This document shows, piece by piece, positions 24,780 through 35,548 of a DNA stretch of 64,000 nt (positions are counted from its first letter, which is position 1; each line of letters opens with the position of its first letter). Below the pieces are notes generated by a model that was given only the letters and a program-made list of their open reading frames with translations, was not told the origin of the DNA and made no database searches. The position numbers and the translations under genes were made by a program. The stretch covers positions 111,817 through 175,816 of the forward strand of contig CAJQUW010012898.1 of the NCBI GenBank assembly GCA_907163375.1, in the 5' to 3' direction. The DNA comes from Prostheceraeus crozeri (Eukaryota; Platyhelminthes; Polycladida; Euryleptidae).

Positions 24780-25298
24780 GTGAGATCAGTTTTTGATAAA
24801 CATAAGTACTTTCTAGATGATAACAACCTTCAGGTAGAACTTTGGTGGAAACCGCCATCTAAGATGAAACAATTTCTAGTTTCTTCAAAATTATTTGATG
24901 TACCACGAAATTTAGCTGCTGGACAGACCGGAAGCGCTACACTTTGTGGCTCAGCGCGCTGTAAAACATGCAAAATGATTTCGAATGTAACAACAATACT
25001 ATTACCAGTCACAGGTCTTTCTTGTACTAGCAAAGCAACTAGCACTCATGAAGCATTGACAACATTGTATAGTCTCTTCAATTTGAAAATTGCTCTTTTT
25101 TTATATATTGGGGAAACAGGGAGGTCTCTTAGGGAGAGAATAACTGGACATCGCTTTGACATCAGACATAATGACAAAAGCAAAGTGGTGTCATTTCATT
25201 GTTTAGAACATTGTCATAAAGAACATAACTCCATATTGGATAGAATCGAAGGAAATGAAAATGAACGGAATAGAAAAGAGATGAAATTAATAAATTAA
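24780..25298 (+). CDS. Penelope-like GIY-YIG endonuclease segment
   Basis: The open segment includes the pre-endonuclease linker with Cys-rich CGSARCKTCKM. It then reads LYIGETGRSLRERITGHRFD, the YIG half of the GIY-YIG motif with its downstream arginine and GH, and closes with a helical HCLEHCHKEHNSILDRIE stretch. In this family the domain nicks DNA for target-primed reverse transcription in the nucleus. It lies in the plus orientation directly downstream of the RT remnant. The stop falls just inside the right inverted flank. The first half of the GIY motif is poorly conserved. Confidence 0.8.
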   Translation: MRSVFDKHKYFLDDNNLQVELWWKPPSKMKQFLVSSKLFDVPRNLAAGQTGSATLCGSARCKTCKMISNVTTILLPVTGLSCTSKATSTHEALTTLYSLFNLKIALFLYIGETGRSLRERITGHRFDIRHNDKSKVVSFHCLEHCHKEHNSILDRIEGNENERNRKEMKLIN

Positions 25299-25651
25299 TT
25301 GATGACCGACTATCCTTTTGGCTTGAATATGCAGCACGCTTTACAACGGTCACCTATGTTTGACCCTAAATCTCCTATCTCTGTGACCAGTATGTCTGCT
25401 AATTTACTTTCAAGAATCTATGCATTATTCTATCCCTTTTGTGTCTATGATTCTATGCATGCAATCCTAATATCTTACAAAGTTTTTAATGCTTGCACCA
25501 TTTGAATTTTGTTTATTTTTGTATGTCTTTCTATTCCTGATGAAGGATAAGCGCGGCTGTTCCAATCCTATCAGAAACAGGCAGAATACACATTTTATAA
25601 TATCATCTACTTGATTTAATTACGACGTTCTCGCAAATATCACAAAATTAT
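25297..25651 (+). repeat. 3' end/flank of the Penelope-like element (right)
   Basis: This is the plus-orientation copy. It includes CCTGATGAAGGATAAGCGCG with ATCCTATCAGAAAC about 10 nt further on. AGGAT and ATCCT can pair as a stem between CTGATGA and GAAAC, as in the hammerhead motifs reported for Penelope-like elements, although UGAU/AUCA can also pair and would compete. Confidence 0.85.
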
Positions 25652-25991
25652 ATCATTAGCATCGTCAATCGATCCGTCGTTCAGAGTTGTTTAACTACTT
25701 ATATGAAACTCAACTAGAAAGTAGCGAGATTGATGAGCAATACGTCATTTTATTGAAAGCTTCAATTGTTGAAGTAAATGACATGATTTATTATTCAACA
25801 TTGATTTCATGTGAATGCTTATCCAACTGATTTCGGAAGATTAATGTTCATAATCTGCAAGTATCAAAAGTTGGCAGGTATTGCTCGAGCTTATTTGCTT
25901 GATACGAGTTGATTGGAAGTTCATTTCCATGAAATGAGTGGGATAATTAAAACACATCTATTCCATGATTCTATATTACTCCTTTTTGTAG
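25652..25991. other. Non-coding stretch
   Basis: Nothing recognised. Confidence 0.5.
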
Positions 25992-26650
25992 ATACCGTAT
26001 ATCCTCTAATAGAACTTGGGTCAGACTCAGAAGCATCTTATGAACCATATAGACCAAAGATAAACATCCCGTTGCTGCTGTACAATTGCTCATGTACCTA
26101 GTGTACAGGTACCTGGTAGGTATTCATATACAAGACATGAAGATTTCACAATTAGTAGGCTAATAGTGACACGGTGAATTCTACATGTAGCTTCCATCTG
26201 TAATAATGTGCAGTTGTGTACCGGTATACTCGTACGCACCCAGGTATCACACGTAGGCTTCCTTTTTTCGTAATTCGTTGTAGCGAGTGGGTTTCTATGA
26301 CTTACGTATAATACGGGCACCAGAAACAGAAATTACACAAAAGATTAAAGAGACAAAAGATGAATACAAACTTTAGTGTTGAATAATGATGTTGGAGTAA
26401 GTATGCTACAAGAACATCTAGACTTCTCAAGATATCAGTCCTATGTAAGAAAGATATAAACTACGGTATACTGTACTAGTAGAAGCGAGAGCCGTCATAT
26501 TATAGGCCGGTATTTTTATGTAGGTTCACTGAATGTTATGGTTGATATTGTGTCTTTACCAATAGATTTTTAATGTAATTAAATAAAACCCAGGTAAGAG
26601 CAACATGAATTAATGGAAACCCCCGGGCTCTATTAGATGATATACGGTAT
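25992..26650. mobile_element. MITE-like element, 27-bp imperfect TIRs
   Basis: The left end ATACCGTATATCCTCTAATA and the right end (reverse complement ATACCGTATATCATCTAATA) match over about 27 bp and extend into GA(A/G)C...GGG. The 659-bp interior has no coding capacity. The flanking bases do not show an unambiguous target duplication. The superfamily is not assigned. Confidence 0.55.
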
Positions 26651-28982
26651 ATGCATGTTTTCCTAGTTCAAATCCTAATAAGTCGACTAATAAATTAAAC
26701 ACTCAGTCAGAATCTACTATATATTAGTGACATCTCTTCATGGAAGAGTGGAATAAATCTAATGAATGACTAAAAATAGAAATGAAATGTGTGTAATGGA
26801 TAATGAAAAGGAATCTTATACATGGTTCGTTCATCCACTGATTTTGATCAGAGACATGATAATATCTCAGTGTAATTAAGATAATAACATATCTGAAGCA
26901 AACTGCACTATAAAAGTGCGAGCATCTGTCGAGATTTCATGCTCCCTATGACTGAGCTTAATTTCTATGTTTATTACTAGGTCAGATCTCCGTGAGCAGT
27001 GAGAAATCGAAATGAATTCGTCCATCTACATGTATGCTTTGGAATTGCTGCGAAATAACATTCTGTTTTTAATCTTTTATTCTAAGCACATAAAATGGGA
27101 TATCTTAGTTTCATTAAGAAAATTTGGTCTTTTTATACTAAATTTTTTGTTGTTAAATTGTCAAAGACACGGTAAAGGGTGTGATGGAGAAGACATGAAG
27201 TAACTACTAACTGCTCTTTTCTACTGCATGTAAATATCGTATGCATGCTGTTATTCTTGTGTGTATGACATTTCCACCCATGCCCCTTTTCAGAGAAAAT
27301 GGGGTTGTTCAAAGAAATAAAAAATATATGTAGTTACGCTCTATCTTGCTGAAAAGACAATCTATAGAAAAATTATGTACTCAATTTGAGAATGACCATC
27401 GAATAGGTTTGCAGAAGTTTTCTATGCCGCTTGAACGTATGAACCCAGATAGCGCTAGATTATCGTATTCCAATAGCAAGTATGATAATTTGATCTGACC
27501 CACGAGGATCATACATGTAGAACGATTGTGACAGATTGTGGTGGGTTACAATTTAACCAGTGGTAGAATGAAACACATATTTTGACAGTACTATTAGGCC
27601 CAGTACTATCCCCAGTTCTATTGATGATACTAATAACAATAATCAGCTTTATTCGTCTCGCAAGTACAAGTACAAAGCATTCAGCGAGCGCAATGGGATA
27701 TACATGTAATTTGGGACTGGTGATAGACAGAAGAGAAGAGAATGAGAGAGAGAATTCACGCGCTATACTTCAGAAATGAGATAGAAAGCCGAGAGGTTCT
27801 GGCTTCTGGGTGCATGAATTTTCTGCTAGATTGCATCTGCTTTTCAATCCTCACTTCAAAAGGTTCACGGAGTGGATAATCCTCGTGTTTTTCGACGTTT
27901 CAGAAGATCTTGGGGGACATGCGGTCAGAAACCTCGCAAAGTGTGGGAGAGTTCTGTTATCCACTGATTCGTAAACATCTGTTTTCGAGACGCTTTAGCT
28001 TGGTCATTAGACGCTCCGGAAAATTGCAGAGCACGGAAATGCGTATAGGACCACACTTCTGATAAGGGTTGTGAACTATCTGTCACCGTTCATCATTTCT
28101 AACCCATCCACGTGCCACCTAATCTTTTCAAATCTTTCCAAATTCTATCCTTTTATATGTATCCAATGGTGCAGTTGGCTGATGATGACTTGTAAATGCA
28201 GGTTGAAATACATCACTTGTCAAAATACATATCAAGAAAGTGAATTTTCTAACGTCACTACTCCCCCGTTGAGGGATTTAACTGTGCTGCCTTTTTAAAA
28301 TTTCTGGTCAACGAAACGCTTTCACTTTAATTCGAACAGTTAACAATTTTTCACTTGACAACAGAACAATTGATAGCTGTGATAATTACAGCATTAAATG
28401 TCAGGCATGTCCTTTCCAATTATTTTGCAATGTCAAGATCATTGAATGAAAATATTCAACTGCTAGCAAATTATTTGCTCTAGAAATATCGGTGCAATTC
28501 TAGAATCATTTATATATTCATTCAAAATTCAATCAGTTTATTCTTGACGCGTCAATGCTTAGCTACAAAGTTACCATTTAGCTTAACATGGATACTTACA
28601 TGCATGTTAAATTGTTTATCAGACTGAATCTTTTAGTAAGCCGTGTAAAAGTAAATGATTATTGAAACACATAGGATCAAGTGTTTACTTAATCACTGTA
28701 GTGGAATTTTCAGGCAAGTCACCACTGGTTGATCTCCTTAAAAGGGCGAAAGCAACTGGTGTTATGGGATATAGCAATTCTTTCTCGATCCACTGGTGGA
28801 ACATGGATGCATCGGAAGAGTAAATCGACGCATCCATGAAGTTGTGCCGACCGAATAAATCGGTTTATTGATACAGATTTACCGAATGAATCGCGAAATT
28901 GACGCGGCAATGTCGATTAATTAAAATCTAAATTAAGATTTGTCGAATCTACGAGTATCAAAGTATGAAAATAGTGTAGTCC
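26651..28982. other. Non-coding stretch
   Basis: No gene is supportable. From about 28800 the DNA already resembles decayed units of the following minisatellite (GCATC, CGAC and AAATCG strings). Confidence 0.5.
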
Positions 28983-29600
28983 ACTTAATGGATGCATCGA
29001 AAAAGATCGTTCGACTTTATGAACGTATCTATAAAGAACTGTCGACTTCATGGACGTGTCGATAAAGAACTGTCGACTTGGAGGACGCATCGACAAAGAA
29101 CTGTCAACTTAATGAACGTATGGACAAAGAACGTTCGACTTAATGAACGTAGCGATAAAGAATCGTCGACTTCATGGACGTGTCGATAAAGAATTGTCGA
29201 CTTGGAGGACGCATCGACAAAGAACTGTCAACTTAATGAACGTATGGACAAAGAACGTTCGACTTAATGAACGTAACGATAAAGAATCGTCGACTTCATG
29301 GACGTGTCGATAAAGAACTGTCGACTTGGAGGACGCATCGACAAAGAACTGTCGACGTAATGAGCGTATCTACAACGATCTGTCGACTTAATGAACGCAT
29401 CGATAAAGAATCGTCAACTTCATGGACGTATCGATGAAGAATTGTCGACTTAGAGGACTCATCGACAGCGAACTGTCGACTTAATAAACGGATCGATAAA
29501 TGGCTGTCGACAGCATGGACGCATCGAAAAGGAACTGTCGACTTAATGGACGCATTTATAAATAATTGTCGACCTAATAGTCGATGAGCCTCGTCGATGT
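28983..29600 (+). repeat. 31-bp minisatellite with 4-unit higher-order structure
   Basis: About 20 units of ~31 bp share GTCGACTTNATGGACGNATC and an AAAGAA run. In the left half, four unit variants (CTTCATGG, CTTGGAGG, then two CTTAATGAA types) recur in the same order, giving a ~124-bp higher-order repeat (compare 29041-29164 with 29165-29288). The right half is more divergent. Open frames on both strands through the array are by-products of the sequence pattern. Confidence 0.92.
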
Positions 29601-30238
29601 TTGCAGATTTAATGACCGTATCACCAGGGAGAGTTCGCATGAATGGACTCGAATTCAGATGCGCAGTTTTATGTTTTTATGATGTCCTTTGAACTAGCCA
29701 AATGAATGCGTATTGTTGCAAGCATCACCTTTTCTTTTGTTATACTGGAATATTATTAAGAACTAATTTATGTAACAATTAATGCAGAGTAAACATAATT
29801 AAATCCAGAAAGTTTGTGCGAATATTTGCTTGCAGCATTATCATTCATTCAGGCGTTACTGTATGCTGGTCAAAATGTTTGGCCTGATTTTGTGGTATGT
29901 CATGAAGTTGCCGAATGAAGAATTTGAAAGTCACTATGTCTTGAATTTTGTGGAACATTGAAGGTGAAAAATAGTCTCGCTAAACATTGCTAACAATCGC
30001 CTTACAAAATAGTAATATGAGAAGCAAGCATTGCATTTATTACCCTTACAGGTTTACAAGTGATTTAAGTAACTATTGCCAGATTCCCATGTCTCGTTGG
30101 CACATGACTTCGATCATAATAGTACAAGTAAATTGACGCATAGTTTACAGTGCATCCACAATAACTGAACGAACTGTCTATCTTATTTGAAGCATGAGAC
30201 GCGTATCTTCGAATGTTCTAGGTAACACAGCCTGATTC
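29601..30238. other. Non-coding stretch
   Basis: Nothing recognised. Confidence 0.5.
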
Positions 30239-30736
30239 TTTATAACGGATAGAGGATAGCTATTCGATTCTCTGACATAGCTCGTGAAATCATTCGATAT
30301 ATCCCTCTCTATGTATATGACAAAGCACTGATATTTTACTTTGCACATTTAGAAAGTAGTCCCTTAGGGGACGAGTACATTAAATCTATGACGAGGACTT
30401 TCTTTGTGTAAAGCAAAATATTTGTGGTTTAGCATAATTTACAATTGTATTTCACGAACAATAATGTGTACAGTACATTAAACGTTTAATGTACTGTACA
30501 TATCAAATTAGTGTTATAGAAATATAGATTTTCATAGAAATCGCCAGTTCTTTAGCTAGCTAGAATGGTCATAGTAGCCTTTATTAACGACAAACAACAG
30601 CGAAACGTACCGATAAGTGCTAAGTGAAAGATACTTGTGAATGCTAGATAGAATGTATCCAGGAAAAGAAGATAAAGTACAGGGGTGAGTGAAATAAATC
30701 CCAGAGAATCGCATAGTCATCATCTATCCATTACAA
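30239..30736. mobile_element. MITE-like element enclosing the second dispersed-repeat copy
   Basis: The outer inverted ends (GGATAGAGGATAGCTATTCG on the left and the related GGATAGATGATGACTATGCG read from the right) enclose the repeat 30322-30699, which also occurs at 14628-14933. The interior carries a perfect 34-bp palindrome at 30467-30500, centred on AAACGTTT. Relative to the 14.6-kb copy there is an extra ~83-bp segment bounded by TAGAATG repeats. Related termini recur as a foldback at 35415-35548. Confidence 0.6.
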
Positions 30737-32511
30737 AGTATTCGAAGCAAGTACTCTATATAAGAACTTATTGTCTAGCTAATGTGCATAGATATGGGCA
30801 TCATCTTCGACTTGGTTATGTAGTCAATACACCAAATGACCAGATAGAACGTCTAAGACTTTCTATAACGACATTGAAATAGAATGTGAGGAAGATATAT
30901 GATGAGTCTTTCGAATTTATTATCAGCGACGCTTGCCAGCCCAGGTGACCTCTCCGAAGACCTGCCATATATTTCTATATTGTATATTCTAAACAATCAT
31001 CTATATTGAATTAAACCATCTGTGCTTAATACATCAAATAAGCTTACAAACATAAGCCTTACATAGGAGAACCTATCATTACAAAACCTAGGAATCAAAA
31101 CAAAAGACCTAACAAATGAAAAGAAAGAAGGCACTTCAAGAAGTCATGCACACCAGGTTATATTTCTATGTACGCAAAATGTCATAAATTGAATAAATCC
31201 GTTTGAAACTTCTCATGTTGTTGATATATCAACATTAGCGATCATTTCGACAACTACCGCTAGAATGGTCCGGTAACTGTAGATCAACCCCTTACAGGTT
31301 TGCACATGGTCTCATTGTGTTGATGCTACGAGTAAGCGGAAAACAGAAATCAGTACTCACCTGTGCTCAGCCTCACGTTTGTACGAGACGGACGGGGAAG
31401 GACAAGCGATGAACGCGTTCATTGTTTTAAATCATTGTTAGAATGAAGACGAATAGCCAATAGAAAGTACCGCAGTGAATCTGCATTTTCAGTAGGAGTG
31501 ATGGAAGTGCAATTTTTCACTTAATATTTGACATTTTTCACCAAGAATCCATCCTATTGCTCGGTCGTTCAGGTAAATATATCAGGTGAAATATTCAAAT
31601 TATATTTCCCCACTACACTGACTCATTTAGCGTCAATTCATGAATCCAGAAATACAATTCTTGCTTGAATTGAGTTTTCATCGTATCATCTTTGCTTAAC
31701 CAGTTAGGTGGATCCGATACAGGTCACAACAGAAGTAATGCGTGTTGAAGCAGACGTATTTTAAGAATGTGGCTGTAATACATTTTTCATGATTATATAT
31801 ATAAAGTCAGCAACATTTGACTTTTAGAATCAGAGTGTTCTATCAAAATCTGCATCAAGCTTTGTCACACACTCACTCATCCCTTTAGCGTCCATATAAA
31901 CAAGCATCAACGGCCACAAGGAAGAAAGGCACTCGTCTAATGTACTTCCCAGCATAAACAAGGTCTACTTCTTTTCTTGTGACTTCCGAGATCGAATGTT
32001 GAAAGGTAACATGTATTTTAATTTCTCCGCTCGATTTCGGAACCACAATAATTTCACAATTTAAGTGGTAGTGATTTGTGTGTTTATGTGGGTGATGTTT
32101 TATCAGTCTCTCAATAGTCTCATTTTCAACAATCCCTTAAGATCCCAAGACAACTGATCTCGTTTTCTTGCCCGGTTGTGTTCTTGACCTGGGCATGACT
32201 CATAAATAACTGAACCAGTTTGCTAGAGCTGAACTTGCCCTTCATTTGCTTGATACTGGTGCAAAACCAGAAAGAAAAGTATGCTCAAAATGCCCAGCAT
32301 GGATCTAGCTGTATGCAGATGTAGCATCAGAAATACTGGATAAATAATAATAAAGGCGTATATTTGTAAAACACAACAGTCCCAAAATGGATATTAGTAT
32401 TTTTATATCACTGTCTAATAACTCACGAACTAGTAACTGGTAGTCTCATATTTACGCGGGATACCTACCATTAGAATGTTCACTTGAAAAAATGTTCATT
32501 AGAATAAACTT
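30737..32511. other. Non-coding stretch
   Basis: No gene, RNA or element recognised. Confidence 0.5.
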
Positions 32512-33565
32512 GTTTCACATTATTTATGTAACAGATACCAAAGAGTACGCTGGAATAACAATTTCAGTTATTTTCTCTCTGTAAAAAGTGGTGTTCCTCA
32601 GGGATCTGCGATTGGTCCCATACTTTTTGCATTATTTGTTGCAGACTTCTTTTTGGACTATGATGACGCATGTTTAATTAAGTACGCAGATGATTTTACA
32701 TTGTGTTGCTCTGTCTATAGGAACGCTGATTCTACTCTCATGCTGAATGATTATGACCAGCTCATATGAATAAAATGTCAATAAATGTGAATAAATGCAA
32801 GCAGATGTTTATTACTTTAAATCCGAATTTTGACTGTGAAAGATATCATCTGTCATCAATTGAGACTGTACATAGTTTAAGATTACTCGGTGTGATCATT
32901 GATAGCAGATTGACGTGGAGAGAACATGTATTGTTTATTGCAAAGAAAGCGTCGTCAAAGATTTATGTGATACGTCAGTTGAAACATTTTTTATCTAGTG
33001 ATCTCATCATTGAAGTGTATTTTTCTTGTGTTCGCAGTGTATTAGAATATTGTTCTCCCTTGTTTGTAAACCTACAATCCACCAGTTCTGACTTATTGGA
33101 GCGTTTACAAAATCGCTGTCATCGAATTATCTGCGAAAAATCTGATTGTAGCTGTGTAAGATTCGTTCCACTAAGCTATCGACGTATGATCCAGGGATAC
33201 TCGTTCTTTTTGAAGATTGTTCATGATGAGGACCATCCTTTGCATCATTTGCTGCCTGAGAGGTTACGCTACTCAAACAGATTTTTGATTCCCCTGTGTG
33301 CCACAGCAATGAGAAGCAATAGCTATTTTATAACTATGGCTAAGCTATCAAATGACGGATTTACTATGTGATGACTATCTTATATATTTCATATTGCACC
33401 ATTTCCGACGACCTCCTGCTTACTTTTTGCTTTGTGATTAAACCATGATTTTTTTCTTGTTTAGTTCTTGTATTGCTTTGTAACTATATTTGTCTTTGTG
33501 TATGACTTGACCCCCACGATTTTCATTTGGGTTGTTTGAAATAAACGTCTTATTATTATTATTGT
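32512..33565 (+). mobile_element. 5'-truncated CR1/L2/Jockey-type LINE
   Basis: The sequence opens in the RT fingers/palm (NRYQRV...) and continues through SGVPQGSAIGPILFALFVAD and KYADDFTL (the YADD catalytic box). The RT thumb and C-terminal region then follow to 33371. A ~190-bp 3' UTR has AATAAA near 33540 and ends in a TTATTATTATTATT tail. There is no endonuclease and no RNase H domain. The 5' truncation and simple 3' repeat tail are typical products of target-primed reverse transcription. Confidence 0.9.
32524..33371 (+). pseudogene. LINE reverse transcriptase, C-terminal two-thirds
   Basis: The palm motif FxDD-type box appears as KYADDFTL near 32680. The frame shifts once near 32765 and then stays open for 201 codons, with the usual landmarks RLLGVIIDSRLTWREHV, LEYCSPLFVN and LLERLQNRCHRII. 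Those landmarks place it in the CR1/L2/Jockey range. The N-terminal RT blocks and the endonuclease are absent through truncation. It is not functional. Confidence 0.88.
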
Positions 33566-34938
33566 TAGAATATTATTAGCATCTTTATTTACTATGTTTC
33601 ATTATTATTTTCTCACAGTGGTTTTATTTGCTGTATGATGCGATTTGCCATTTATTTATTAACCGTGTTTTACCTATGATTGGCCCTTCCTAATGTGATA
33701 GCGAAATACTGTTACGTGCATCAACGCGGTAGCATGTTATCAAGGCCAATACTCATCAGTTTGCATTTAGGTTAATGTTATATGTGCATGTCATTTTTTA
33801 AAAATGACATGGAATCATTAAAATCCTTTTGGATTCATTGAAAGTAACACATTTTCAGAAAAACCATGCATTGTTTGCCCCAATAAGGAATTGTATAGTT
33901 CTGCAGTTCTAGCTCAATGCCATGCATATATCATTGCGAATAAGTAAAGTGTTTAAAGCGCATTGAGTAATATTTTGCAATGCAATGTGTTGAAATAAAA
34001 GAATATCTACGATTCCCGATTGTAGTGAGATCCTCTACGATTCCTGCTACGATTCCTACGATTGTAATGAGGCTATTTAAATTCTGCTGACTGCATCTCA
34101 CCTAATCATGATGGTTAAATGGCTCAGCTATATTATTTAGCTGTGCTCATCACATAAATGCGTAAATCTTTGTTTGCAAGGGAATTTTTAGACACGGCTG
34201 ATTTCCCGATTAATATTCTTATGATCGATTTTGCTATTTTCCTTGGAATCATCTGCTTAGATTAAATTTCAAAATACTACTAAGAACTCAATAAAAAGTC
34301 ATCGAAGTAGGAAAGGATTAAATTAATATCAACTGTCGAAATGATTTTCTAAATTTTCTTGTGCATCAGAATAATTAGCTGAGAAAATCATAAACCATTT
34401 ACAATGAGGAGGTTAACAGTAGCATTGTGTAAAGTCGGCTGTTATTCATTGCAATTAGATTGCCGGAAGCCCACGGCTCTTTCAGGTATATTGCTTAGAT
34501 GTCACGGCGATGGCCGGAATATGAATATCAGTTAATTAAATATTTACGTGACAATAAAGTACCTGTGAGTTGACACGTGTGATTCATCCTAAAAACTTCC
34601 CACAGTCCTTTATCGTTTCATAACAATCGGATTTCTTTGAGCAGTAAAAGAATGATATATGATAATCCTGCTACATAATGTGATGAGAACTTCATTTTGT
34701 GTCATGAAGCCCCTGAATTCTGCATTTCTGAGCAACACTCAAATATACGTGTGAACGAGCAAAGAAGTGTTAAAAGAGATATTTCGGCTTCACACGCCTT
34801 TCCAAAATGTTCTTAATTAGCGTCTTAATGTGTCCTCAAAGTTAAGACATTTTGCAGGGCGTGTTAAGCAGAACAATTTTCATCTCAGTTTTAGGCTTGT
34901 ACTCGTACACGAAGTCATAGAAGTTTTATTATGAGTGA

Positions 34939-35037
34939 TTCATGTTGTGCTTCAATTGTTTCACTGCTTCGAATAATTTCATTACTTAGAAGTAATAAAA
35001 TGATTCGAAGCATTGAAACATTGAAGCACCACATGAA
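34939..35037. repeat. Near-perfect hairpin, ~48-bp arms, 2-nt loop
   Basis: The left arm 34939-34987 (starting TTCATGTTGTGCTTCAATTG) pairs with 34990-35037 with few mismatches. It may be a short MITE. The loop is too small for an ordinary pre-miRNA. Confidence 0.75.
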
Positions 35038-35414
35038 CTACATTATAGATAGAGTACCGTGATTATTGCATTCTACAATGACCGAGTATTAAAACTGCTG
35101 TTGGATAAGAGTACTTAAGGGTATGGATTGCTGTACAGTAAATAAGGGACGTACCAGGGACATTTATGACAAATATATGATATTTATTCCACTCTCCCCA
35201 GGAGTTGTGTCATTAATCTATGTAGATTTTGAGCGCCTTATGTAGCCTACTAGCAGATTTTTATCAATGAAACTGGGAAAACGTGCAACCGGACTATGGA
35301 ATTGTGAAATGAATATGTTTCATCTATGGACACCTACATGTATACATTAATTCATGCTTTCCATGGATATCCCAGTAGTTTATGAAAGATTCTATGTACA
35401 GCAAGCATTTTTAT

Positions 35415-35548
35415 GTAATGGATAGAGGATGGCCATGCGATCCTCTGTGATATAGAGAGGGAAATTATTTGATGAATCCCGAGGGATATATCAGATACTT
35501 TCGCGACCTATGTCCTGGAGAATCGTATAGATATCCTCTATCCGCAAC
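35415..35548. repeat. Foldback related to the 30.24-kb MITE ends
   Basis: AATGGATAGAGGAT on the left and ATCCTCTATCCGCAA on the right are inverted partners. The next inner segments (GCGATCCTCTG and CGAGGGATATATCAG) also resemble the 30.24-30.32 kb segment. It is probably a solo relic of the same MITE family. Confidence 0.55.

Larger units (their letters stand above)
23845..25651 (+). mobile_element. Penelope-like element with inverted 355-bp flanks, 5'-truncated
   Basis: The 355-bp flanks (23845-24199 and 25297-25651) are inverted copies and appear essentially identical. Between them lie, on the plus strand, the C-terminal part of a Penelope-type reverse transcriptase, a linker with a CxxC-containing patch and a GIY-YIG endonuclease. 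The catalytic part of the RT is missing, so the element is truncated and broken. Inverted or tandem pseudo-LTR-like flanks are typical of the family and are ascribed to its unusual integration. The near-identity of the flanks suggests a recent insertion. Confidence 0.85.

Noticed and set aside
23991-25505. Identical frames on opposite strands at 23991-24260 and 25299-25505
   Set aside because: They lie in the inverted flanks of the Penelope-like element and are non-coding by-products.
28983-29600. CRISPR-like array of short repeats
   Set aside because: Units are contiguous and variable without unique spacers, and the context is eukaryotic; it is a minisatellite.
28992-29640. Open frames on both strands in the minisatellite
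   Set aside because: Both strands are open because of the repeat composition; no domain and no start context.
32512-33565. LTR retroelement origin of the RT
   Set aside because: No LTRs, no integrase or protease; YADD box with CR1/Jockey-type C-terminus and a TTA-type 3' tail mark a LINE.
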